The position numbers and the translations under genes were made by a program. From Rhizobiaceae bacterium (GTDB lineage: Bacteria; Pseudomonadota; Alphaproteobacteria; Rhizobiales; Rhizobiaceae): DNA of 12,283 nucleotides. The stretch is from the NCBI GenBank assembly GCA_020696915.1, contig JAJFMR010000049.1, forward strand, positions 1 through 12,283, read 5' to 3'. The notes under the pieces were generated by a model, which was not told the origin of the DNA, did no database searches, and worked only from the letters and a program-made list of their open reading frames with translations. The stretch's first letter is position 1; each line of letters starts with the position of its first letter. Below, piece after piece: positions 6,342-12,283 of the stretch.

Positions 6342-8348
6342 TCACTGAAATTCCATGATCGCTGCATCCACCGCCAGGCTGTCGCCGGCCTTGGCAAGAA
6401 TTCTGGCGACCCTGAGATCACGGTCTGCACGAAGCACGTTCTCCATCTTCATCGCCTCGATAACCGCCAGCGTTTCGCCGGCCGTTACGTCCTGTCCTTC
6501 GACGACGGCAATCGACACGACCAGGCCGGGCATCGGGCAAAGCAGGAGCTTCGATGTGTCGGCCGGCTCTTTCTTCGGCATCAGCCGTTCGAGTTCGGCA
6601 GTCCGCGCCGGCATCACGAGAGCTTCGGCAGAGATGCCCTTCCAGGCGAGCTCGATCCCGTTTACACGGCGTCTGACCTGCGCCGCGACGGCCTGGCTGC
6701 CGATCTTGCCGCGCCAGACAAGATCGCCGGGGCGCCAGTCGGACGACATCGCAAGCGGCGGACCGCCATCTATCGAAACGCTCGATCCCGTAAGGTCCGT
6801 TCCTCGATCGACGGAGACCGGAACGTAGTCTCCGCCGAGCCTCACTACTCGTTCGAACGGTCGTGATGACGCTGACGATGCCAGACGTCCGGGCAGATGA
6901 GCTAGACGCTCCTGGCGCGTGAATTCAACGGCGGCGGCAACGGCGGCCAGCACGTCCCGATCGGCTCCCTGCGGCACGATCCGGAAAAAGCCGTCGGGGT
7001 ATTCTTCGGCGATGAAGCCGGTCGACAGCCGCCCATCGCGCCATCGCGGGTGCCGCATCAGGGCGGCAAGAAACGGGATGTTGTGCTCGACGCCGTCGAC
7101 GACGAACTCGTCGAGCGCCTCCGACATCGCCTCCACCGCCTCGAGGCGCGTCGGCGCATGCGTGCAGAGCTTGGCAAGCATGGGATCGTAGAACAGCGAT
7201 ATTTCCGAGCCCTCCGTCACACCGGTGTCGTTGCGCACCGTGACACCCGCCGACTTCCGTTCGACAGGTGGACGGTAGCGTGTCAACCGTCCCGTCGAGG
7301 GCAGGAAACCGCGGTAGGGATCCTCGGCATAAAGTCGGCTCTCGACCGCCCAGCCGTCCAGTTTCACGTCCGCCTGGCGGATCGACAGCTTCTCGCCGGC
7401 AGCGATTCTGATCATCTGCTCGACCAGGTCGATCCCCGTAACGAGTTCGGTCACCGGATGCTCGACCTGAAGTCGGGTATTCATTTCAAGGAAGTAGAAA
7501 TTCTTCTGAGAGTCGACTATGAACTCCACGGTACCGGCGCTCTGGTAGTCCACGGCCTTGGCGAGCGCCACGGCCTGCTCACCCATGGCCTGCCGCGTGA
7601 CTGCGTCGAGGAATGGTGACGGCGCCTCCTCCACCACCTTCTGGTTGCGGCGCTGGATCGAGCACTCCCGCTCGCCGAGGTGGATGCAATTGCCGAATGC
7701 GTCGCCCAGCACCTGAATTTCGATATGGCGTGGTTCGACCACGAACTTCTCGATGAATATGCGATCGTCCCCGAACGAGCTTTTCGCCTCCGAACGCGCG
7801 CGCTCGAAGCCGTCGCCCGCCTCGCCGGCTTTCCAGGCGATCCGCATTCCCTTGCCGCCGCCGCCGGCCGACGCCTTGATCATGACGGGATAGCCGATCG
7901 ACGCCGCGATCGCCTCCGCATGCGTGGCATCCCCGATTACGCCGAGATGGCCGGGGACCGTGTTTACCCCGGCCGAGCGGGCGCATTTCTTCGACTCGAT
8001 CTTGTCGCCCATCGCGCGAATGGCCGCTGGCTTCGGACCGATGAAGACGATGCCGGCGCCCTCCAGGGCTTCGCAAAAGGAGGCGCGCTCGGAAAGAAAT
8101 CCGTAGCCCGGATGCACGGCTTCGACGCCGGTCTGCTTGCAGGCTTCGATTATCCTTTCAGCCACGAGATAGCTTTGCGATGCCGGCGACGGGCCGATGT
8201 GCACCGCATCGTCGGCCATCTCGACGTGCACCGCATCGCGGTCCGCATCCGAAAAGACGGCAACGGTGGCAATGCCCATCCGTCGTGCCGTCTTCATGAC
8301 GCGGCAGGCGATCTCGCCGCGATTGGCTATCAGTATTTTCTTGAACAT
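6342..8348 (-). CDS. pccA: Propionyl-CoA carboxylase, biotin-carrying alpha subunit
   Basis: This is a 668-aa biotin-dependent carboxylase subunit. It carboxylates its own biotin with bicarbonate and ATP; a separate beta subunit then moves CO2 to an acyl-CoA, converting propionyl-CoA to methylmalonyl-CoA in the cytoplasm. The biotin carboxylase domain covers about 1-445: start MFKKILIANRGEIACRV, ATP-grasp loop GGGGKG (162-167), HLGERECSIQRRNQK (223-237), active-site EMNTRLQVEHPVTE (288-301) and YAEDPYRGFLPS. A BT-type linker domain follows (about 500-580). The biotinyl domain is at the C-terminus, with the attachment motif EAMKMENV and biotinylated Lys634. Length and inserts match rhizobial/rhodobacterial PccA better than the shorter AccC; a methylcrotonyl- or geranyl-CoA carboxylase subunit is the main alternative. 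No beta subunit is in the window. The ATG at 8348 has no strong ribosome-binding site. It is divergent from the methionine synthase gene. Confidence 0.9.
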   Translation of the reverse strand: MFKKILIANRGEIACRVMKTARRMGIATVAVFSDADRDAVHVEMADDAVHIGPSPASQSYLVAERIIEACKQTGVEAVHPGYGFLSERASFCEALEGAGIVFIGPKPAAIRAMGDKIESKKCARSAGVNTVPGHLGVIGDATHAEAIAASIGYPVMIKASAGGGGKGMRIAWKAGEAGDGFERARSEAKSSFGDDRIFIEKFVVEPRHIEIQVLGDAFGNCIHLGERECSIQRRNQKVVEEAPSPFLDAVTRQAMGEQAVALAKAVDYQSAGTVEFIVDSQKNFYFLEMNTRLQVEHPVTELVTGIDLVEQMIRIAAGEKLSIRQADVKLDGWAVESRLYAEDPYRGFLPSTGRLTRYRPPVERKSAGVTVRNDTGVTEGSEISLFYDPMLAKLCTHAPTRLEAVEAMSEALDEFVVDGVEHNIPFLAALMRHPRWRDGRLSTGFIAEEYPDGFFRIVPQGADRDVLAAVAAAVEFTRQERLAHLPGRLASSASSRPFERVVRLGGDYVPVSVDRGTDLTGSSVSIDGGPPLAMSSDWRPGDLVWRGKIGSQAVAAQVRRRVNGIELAWKGISAEALVMPARTAELERLMPKKEPADTSKLLLCPMPGLVVSIAVVEGQDVTAGETLAVIEAMKMENVLRADRDLRVARILAKAGDSLAVDAAIMEFQ

Positions 8349-8393
8349 CGGGAGATTTATCCGGCCAGAGGCCCGAGCCTTCTAGGCAATAGA

Positions 8394-8489
8394 GGGCAGC
8401 CGCTCAAGCCCTGCCCGGCGTCGCTACGGCGTCGCTATGCGACCGAGGTTGATCGATGCTGCAAAAACTGAAACCTTGGGCATAGCGAC
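8394..8489 (+). promoter_or_regulatory. Structured leader upstream of the methionine synthase gene (candidate cis-regulatory RNA)
   Basis: The main element is a long hairpin. GTCGCTATGC (8431-8440) pairs perfectly with GCATAGCGAC (8480-8489). After a 2-nt GA bulge, CCGAGGTT (8443-8450) pairs with AACCTTGG (8472-8479) with one G-U wobble. This leaves a 21-nt loop (8451-8471) with an A-rich stretch. A smaller hairpin, GGGCAG (8394-8399) with CTGCCC (8411-8416), lies upstream. The main stem ends 5 nt before the GGGGAG ribosome-binding site (8495-8500). Competing pairings exist: GTCGC-TAT-GCGAC (8431-8443), and pairing of the 3' arm with an upstream repeat copy (8420-8426). No T-run follows the stem, so translational rather than transcriptional control is more likely. 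It does not match a riboswitch class I recognise. Confidence 0.45.
8416..8437 (+). repeat. 11-bp perfect tandem duplication in the leader
   Basis: CGGCGTCGCTA occurs at 8416-8426 and 8427-8437 with no spacer. Each copy contains GTCGCTA, which is complementary to TAGCGAC in the 3' arm of the leader hairpin (8483-8489). The copies are therefore alternative partners for the same strand. Confidence 0.8.
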
Positions 8490-8505
8490 CGAGTGGGGAG
8501 ACGAC

Positions 8506-9531
8506 ATGCTTTTTGGGCCGACTATCGCAGGAAGCCTGCCCAAGCCGGGCTGGCTCGCCGAAACGGGGAAGCTGTGGCCCAGATGGAGGCTCGAAGGAGA
8601 GGACCTCGACCGTGCCAAGCGCGACGCGGCGCTGATCTGGATCAAGGAGCAGGAAGACGCCGGCATAGAGACGGTTTCCGACGGAGAACAGTTCCGCACG
8701 CATTTCGTGCATGGCTTCCTCGAAACCGTGCAGGGCATAGACTGGTCGCTCAAGACGCGAATGGGCATCCGGGATAATCGTTATTTCGTGGATGTACCGA
8801 CCGTCACGGGCAAGCCGCGCCGCAGCCGCCCCGTGCATCGGGACGAGGCGGCCTTTTGCCGGTTGCACACACGTAACGGGCTGAAATTTACCCTGCCTGG
8901 CCCGATGACGATCTGCGACACGCTCGCCGACGGCCATTTCGGGCGTCGCGCCGACATGGCGATGGCGTTCGCCGAAATACTCAACGAGGAAGCGCTCGAG
9001 CTCGAGGCCGAAGGGGTAGACACGATCCAGTTCGACGAGCCGGCCTTCAACGTTTTCACCGACGATGTCAGGGAGTGGGGGATCGCGGCGCTCGAGCGGG
9101 CGGCGCGCGGGCTGCGATGCGCCACCGCCGTTCACATCTGCTACGGCTACGGCATCGAGGCAAATGTGAAATGGAAGGAAACGCTCGGCGCCGAATGGCG
9201 TCAGTACGAAGCCATCTTCCCGGCGATCAACGGTTCCTCGATCCGGCAGGTGTCGCTCGAATGTGCAAATTCCCGCGTGCCCATCTCGCTCATCGAGCTG
9301 CTTCCCGACAAGGAACTGCTGGTCGGCGCCATCGACGTCGCCTCGAACACTGTCGAGACGGCCGAAGAGGTTGCCGCGACCATCGCAGAGGCCAGCAGGC
9401 ACGCCGACGCCGCGCGCATCTTTCCCTGCACCAACTGCGGCATGGCACCACTCTCCCGTGACGTGGCGAGCGGCAAGCTCCGCGCGCTCGGCGCGGGCGC
9501 TGCGCTGGCGCGGGCCCGCCGCGGGTCTTGA
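8506..9531 (+). CDS. Methionine synthase, MetE C-terminal-like (short, cobalamin-independent type)
   Basis: This 341-aa TIM-barrel protein equals only the catalytic C-terminal half of classical MetE (about 750 aa). It transfers a methyl group to homocysteine using zinc. The zinc-binding set of MetE is visible: His210 and Cys212 in AVHICYGYG, Glu252 in QVSLEC, and Cys311 in PCTNCGMAPLS. Other family marks are TIAGSLPKPGWL (6-17), SDGEQFRTHF, LPGPMTICDTL (130-140) and IQFDEPAFNVF. The lack of the N-terminal half means folate binding of the classical kind is absent. It resembles the folate-independent core-MetE (Mes) families, closest in my judgement to MesD, but the DUF1852 partner MesX is not in the window. 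The start at 8506 is chosen because GGGGAG (8495-8500) lies 5 nt upstream; an in-frame ATG at 8437 falls inside the leader hairpin. It overlaps the next gene. Confidence 0.85.
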   Translation: MLFGPTIAGSLPKPGWLAETGKLWPRWRLEGEDLDRAKRDAALIWIKEQEDAGIETVSDGEQFRTHFVHGFLETVQGIDWSLKTRMGIRDNRYFVDVPTVTGKPRRSRPVHRDEAAFCRLHTRNGLKFTLPGPMTICDTLADGHFGRRADMAMAFAEILNEEALELEAEGVDTIQFDEPAFNVFTDDVREWGIAALERAARGLRCATAVHICYGYGIEANVKWKETLGAEWRQYEAIFPAINGSSIRQVSLECANSRVPISLIELLPDKELLVGAIDVASNTVETAEEVAATIAEASRHADAARIFPCTNCGMAPLSRDVASGKLRALGAGAALARARRGS

Positions 9532-9995
9532 GCGGCCTGCCGCAGATCTACGTCGACGCGGACGCCTGTCCCGTCAAGGAAGAGACGGTGAAGGTCGCGG
9601 AACGGCATGGCCTGACTGTCACCTTCGTGTCCAACGGCGCGCTCAGGCCTTCTCGCGACCCGGCGATCCGCAATGTGGTCGTCGCCAGGGGCGCGGACGC
9701 GGCCGACGACTGGATCGTGGGGGAAGTCATCTCGAACGACATCGTGATCACCGCTGACATTCCGCTTGCCTCGCGCGCCGTGGCACTCGGCGCGCATGTC
9801 CTCGGCATGAGCGGAAAACCGTTCACACCCGCCACGATCGGCATGGCGCTCGCCATGCGGGATCTCAACCGGCATCTGCGCGAGAGCGGCCAGAGCAAGG
9901 GTTACAACGCGCAGTTTTCGCAGCGCGACCGCTCCGCTTTCCTCGGCGCTCTGGACCAAACCGTGCGACGCGCCCTGAAGATCGCTGCCGGCTGA
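9528..9995 (+). CDS. YaiI/YqxD family protein (DUF188, UPF0178)
   Basis: This is a 155-aa protein covering the full family length. Conserved acidic motifs appear in order: IYVDADACPVK (7-17), GADAADDWI (56-64), ITADIPLASRA (74-84) and an LxMRDLNRHLR helix (about 109-118). These carboxylates resemble the PIN/NYN nuclease-like fold proposed for the family, but no substrate is established. No ATG or GTG precedes the first motif, so translation must begin at the TTG at 9528-9530. That codon shares TTGA with the upstream stop (TGA 9529-9531), which points to translational coupling with the methionine synthase gene. There is no strong ribosome-binding site of its own (only GCGGGTC). It ends 6 bp before the stop of the convergent exporter gene. 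Confidence 0.9.
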   Translation: MSGLPQIYVDADACPVKEETVKVAERHGLTVTFVSNGALRPSRDPAIRNVVVARGADAADDWIVGEVISNDIVITADIPLASRAVALGAHVLGMSGKPFTPATIGMALAMRDLNRHLRESGQSKGYNAQFSQRDRSAFLGALDQTVRRALKIAAG

Positions 9996-10001
9996 CGGTC
10001 G

Positions 10002-10754
10002 TTACAGGTCAAACACGCCTTGCACGATCAGCCGCAGGGCGAGCAGCACCAGAATGGCATCGAGCGCCAGCCGAAAGACGTTGTCCGACAGGCGGTCGAG
10101 CACTTTCCTCCCGAGGAAGGTCCCGACGGCGCCGGCGCCGATCATGGCTGCCGTGAGAGGCAGCCACGGGGCGAAGGCAAAGCCTACGAAACCGAACATG
10201 ATCGTCTTGAGCAGATGCTGGATGGTCATCAGCGTGGCATGGGTGGCGACGTGGCCGCGCCGATCGAGCGCAAGCGACTTGGTGAGCGTCGCCACGAACG
10301 GGCCGGTGGCGCCGAAAAACATGGTGAGGAAGCTCGACAGCGCCCCGGTGACGAGCGGCATCTGCCGAAGCCAACGCGGCGGTTTGAGGAAGATCGACCA
10401 GAGGACGAACAGCCCCACGCCGACCTGGACTATGGCCGGCGGCAGGTTGATCACGATGGCGCCCCCCGCCATCACGCCGCCGAGTGAGCCGATGCTGAAG
10501 GGCACGACGTGCGTCCAGGCGATGTGCCGGAACATGAAGAAGACGCGCCCGACATTGGAGCCGAACTGCACGGCGCCGTGCACGGGGATAAGGGCGGTGG
10601 GCGGGACGAGGCTCGCCATGACCGCAAGCAGAAGCACGCCACCGCCGATGCCGAACGCAATGGTGATGAAAGAGGCGGCAAGGCTGGTGGCCAGCAGCGA
10701 CGCCGCGACGAGCGGCTCCATGCCGGGCGGCAGCATCATTTCGAACGCGCTCAT
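10002..10754 (-). CDS. TauE/SafE family sulfite/anion exporter-like membrane protein
   Basis: This 250-aa inner-membrane protein has about eight hydrophobic segments and the internal two-fold repeat of the TauE/SafE (formerly DUF81) family. The first half has GIGGGVLLLAVMASLVPPTALIPVHGAVQFGSN (35-67), and the second half has the matching FFGATGPFVATL (147-158) and ATHATLMTIQHLLK. Members export sulfite, sulfoacetate or other small organosulfur or carboxylic anions; the substrate here is unknown. I chose the ATG at 10754 (MSAFEMMLPPG) because GGCAGGG lies 4 nt upstream. A longer in-frame start at 10805 adds 17 Arg-rich residues that would face the membrane insertion step and has no ribosome-binding site. 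It is divergent from the LysR gene, which is a plausible regulator, and converges tightly on the YaiI gene. Confidence 0.88.
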   Translation of the reverse strand: MSAFEMMLPPGMEPLVAASLLATSLAASFITIAFGIGGGVLLLAVMASLVPPTALIPVHGAVQFGSNVGRVFFMFRHIAWTHVVPFSIGSLGGVMAGGAIVINLPPAIVQVGVGLFVLWSIFLKPPRWLRQMPLVTGALSSFLTMFFGATGPFVATLTKSLALDRRGHVATHATLMTIQHLLKTIMFGFVGFAFAPWLPLTAAMIGAGAVGTFLGRKVLDRLSDNVFRLALDAILVLLALRLIVQGVFDL

Positions 10755-10844
10755 GCCGCCCTGCCGCGCTCGGCGCGTCGCCCTTGCCCGAAACGCCCGG
10801 GCCATGCAGATTTCAGCGGCGGGGGCAACATGGCGGAGTGGGGC

Positions 10845-11735
10845 ATGCGTGTGGACTACCTTGGTCTGGAAGCGTTCGTCGCGGTGGCGCAGCTCGGAAG
10901 TTTTTCCAAAGCGGCGCTGCGTCTCAATCTCACACAGACCGCGCTAAGCCACCGAATCCGTAAGATCGAGCATGATATCGGCGCGCGGCTTCTGGTGCGC
11001 ACGTCGCGGGGCGTATCGCTTACCGTAGCCGGCCAGAACCTCCTGCCGCGGGTGCGCGGACAGCTCGAGACGCTTGCCGAGCTTTATGGCGACGCGCGCA
11101 ACGCCGGCCACGAGGCCAGGCACAAGCTCGTCTTCGCCTGCGTGCCGACCATAGCCAGTTACTATCTCGCCGGCCCGATGGGGACGTTCTCGAAGGCTCA
11201 TCCGGAGTTGCAGATCGTGCTGGCTGACCAGCGGGCTGGCGATGTCGTCGACATCGTCCAGCAGGGGCGCGCGGAATTCGGCATAACCATCACCGGCGCC
11301 ACGCCCTGGGACCTCGAAGTCGAGCATCTCTGCACCGAAGCCTATGTGGTGCTCGTCAGACGCGACCACCGGCTTGCGCACCGGCCGGCCGTCACGCCCC
11401 TTGATCTGCTTGGTGAGCCGCTGGCGCGCATCCGCACCCAGTCGACAAACCGTCGGCTGATCGAGGAATCGCTGGGCGAGGTCAGCCGGCGGCTGGACTG
11501 GCGCTTCGAGGTCGAGCATGCCGCAATGGCGATGCAACTCGCCGCGGCCGGCGCGGCGATCACCATCCTGCCGAACCTGACCAGGCATCTCGCTCCCGAC
11601 GTCCTCGTCGGCCTGCCCTTCGCGGGGGTAGACATTTCGCGTGATGTGGTGGCGGTGCAGAGGCGCGGCGTGCCCCTTTCGCAACCGGCCGAGGCCCTTT
11701 TGGCAATGGTCCGCGACCAGCTTTCCCGTCTCTGA
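10845..11735 (+). CDS. LysR family transcriptional regulator
   Basis: This 296-aa regulator is of normal LysR length. The N-terminal winged helix-turn-helix is clear: LEAFVAVAQLGSFSKAALRL (8-27), NLTQTALSHRIRKIE (28-42), ARLLVRTSRGVSLTVAG (47-63), then a linker helix to about residue 90. A periplasmic-binding-like effector domain follows (about 93-296), with KLVFACVPTIASYYL at its first strand and VRRDHRLA at about 171-178. I preferred the ATG at 10845 because GGAG lies 6 nt upstream; the ATG at 10830 (GGGGG upstream) would add five residues and is also possible. The start lies about 90 bp from the start of the divergent exporter gene, the usual LysR/target arrangement, though I could not find a convincing T-N11-A operator. 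The inducer is unknown. Confidence 0.93.
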   Translation: MRVDYLGLEAFVAVAQLGSFSKAALRLNLTQTALSHRIRKIEHDIGARLLVRTSRGVSLTVAGQNLLPRVRGQLETLAELYGDARNAGHEARHKLVFACVPTIASYYLAGPMGTFSKAHPELQIVLADQRAGDVVDIVQQGRAEFGITITGATPWDLEVEHLCTEAYVVLVRRDHRLAHRPAVTPLDLLGEPLARIRTQSTNRRLIEESLGEVSRRLDWRFEVEHAAMAMQLAAAGAAITILPNLTRHLAPDVLVGLPFAGVDISRDVVAVQRRGVPLSQPAEALLAMVRDQLSRL

Positions 11736-11749
11736 ATTCGAAGGACGCA

Positions 11750-12283
11750 TCACCTTCCGGTCCAGGCCTCGGCGTTGATCATGTGGATCGGCCGGCCTTC
11801 GGCGTAGGCGTTCACTTGGTCGTATATGTCCGCAAACTGGACATCGAGCTCGTCCTCCGTCACGTAGCCTATGTGCGGCGTCGCAATGACGGCGGGGTGG
11901 GTGAGCAGCGGGTCGGCCATGTCGGTCAGCGGCTCGCGGTCGAACACGTCGACTGCCACCCGCCCCGGCCGCCCGGCCTCGAGGGCGGCCAACAATGCGC
12001 CCTCCTCGACCAGACCGGCGCGCGACGTGTTGACGAAGGTCGCCGACGGCTTCATCGCCAGCAGGTCGGCGAGCCGGATCGCGCCGCGCGTCTCCGGCTT
12101 CAGACGGACGTGCACGCTGACGAAATCGCTTTCGGCAAAGAAAGCCTCGCGGCTCTCGGCCAGCGCCTCTCCCGCAACCGCCAAGCGTTCCCTGCCCTGC
12201 GTCGACGCCCACCAGACGACATCCATGTCGAAGGCGCGCGCATAATGCGCCACCTGCTGGCCGATACGGCCAAATCCATAGAG
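11750..12283 (-). CDS. D-2-hydroxyacid dehydrogenase, NAD-binding part (start lies outside the window)
   Basis: The reading frame runs off the right edge; the 177 visible residues begin LYGFGRIGQQVAHYARAFDM. GFGRIG is the Rossmann GxGxxG motif of the NAD-binding domain. The D-isomer-specific family motifs follow: VSVHVRLKPETRG, VNTSRAGLVEEGAL with the catalytic Arg, VDVFDREPL with the Glu, and ATPHIGYV with the His. The enzyme would reduce a 2-keto acid to a D-2-hydroxy acid with NAD(P)H or the reverse; the substrate is set by the missing N-terminal part. It ends 14 bp after the stop of the convergent LysR gene, so no room remains for a shared terminator beyond the coding ends. Phosphoglycerate dehydrogenase (SerA-like) and glyoxylate or hydroxypyruvate reductase are alternatives within the family. 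Confidence 0.92.
   Translation of the reverse strand, partial: LYGFGRIGQQVAHYARAFDMDVVWWASTQGRERLAVAGEALAESREAFFAESDFVSVHVRLKPETRGAIRLADLLAMKPSATFVNTSRAGLVEEGALLAALEAGRPGRVAVDVFDREPLTDMADPLLTHPAVIATPHIGYVTEDELDVQFADIYDQVNAYAEGRPIHMINAEAWTGR

Noticed and set aside
8394..8489. SAM-II or other known SAM riboswitch
   Set aside because: I looked for the SAM-II pseudoknot core with its conserved GCTAAA-like 3' strand and did not find it. A covariance search would be decisive, so the element is reported as unassigned.
8437..8505. Upstream in-frame ATG extension of the methionine synthase
   Set aside because: It lies within the hairpin, has no ribosome-binding site, and adds residues absent from the family, whereas the ATG at 8506 has GGGGAG at ideal spacing.
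10784..10828. TTGCCC ... GGGCAA inverted repeat in the exporter-LysR gap as a LysR operator
   Set aside because: The 6-bp arms are 33 bp apart in very GC-rich DNA and do not fit the T-N11-A spacing of LysR boxes; chance is the simpler explanation.
10944..12212. Long minus-strand open frame across the LysR gene and the dehydrogenase end
   Set aside because: It is the complement of two well-supported genes in GC-rich DNA, crosses their boundary, and shows no recognisable motif.

Overview
The window is chromosomal DNA from a GC-rich alphaproteobacterium, most likely of the order Hyphomicrobiales (Rhizobium/Mesorhizobium-like). The evidence is the overall base composition, the close resemblance of the DnaE, PccA and DoxX/MarR proteins to rhizobial families, and housekeeping genes packed with gaps of mostly 5 to 160 bp. 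I see no insertion sequence, phage gene, CRISPR array, tRNA or rRNA. Two genes are cut by the window edges: an MFS transporter on the left and a D-2-hydroxyacid dehydrogenase on the right.

Layout. (a) 1-240 holds the last two membrane helices of an MFS transporter. (b) 366-1624 is a small regulatory unit: a MarR repressor on the minus strand, divergent from a DoxX-like membrane protein and a DUF4287 mini-protein. Between them lie two near-identical 18-bp palindromes that overlap two opposing predicted promoters. (c) 1727-8348 is a minus-strand block read right to left: pccA (propionyl-CoA carboxylase alpha subunit), dnaE (replicative polymerase III alpha subunit), and a six-helix voltage-gated-type ion channel with a C-terminal zinc ribbon. 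(d) 8506-9995 is a plus-strand pair: a stand-alone MetE-C-terminal-type methionine synthase (341 aa) and a YaiI/YqxD (DUF188) protein whose TTG start overlaps the preceding stop. The synthase is preceded by a strongly folding leader. (e) 10002-11735 is a divergent pair, a TauE/SafE-type exporter (minus) and a LysR regulator (plus). (f) 11750 to the right edge is the 5'-truncated dehydrogenase.

How the genes work together. The MarR/DoxX/DUF4287 unit looks like a self-contained stress or ligand-responsive switch, probably with autorepression. pccA, dnaE and the channel share a strand, but their functions do not suggest a common pathway. The synthase-YaiI pair looks translationally coupled. The LysR gene may control its divergent exporter neighbour. 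The most notable non-coding structures are the shared MarR operator/promoter region (901-969) and the folded leader (8394-8489) in front of the synthase. I cannot assign that leader to a known riboswitch class. No wholly new multi-gene system is evident.
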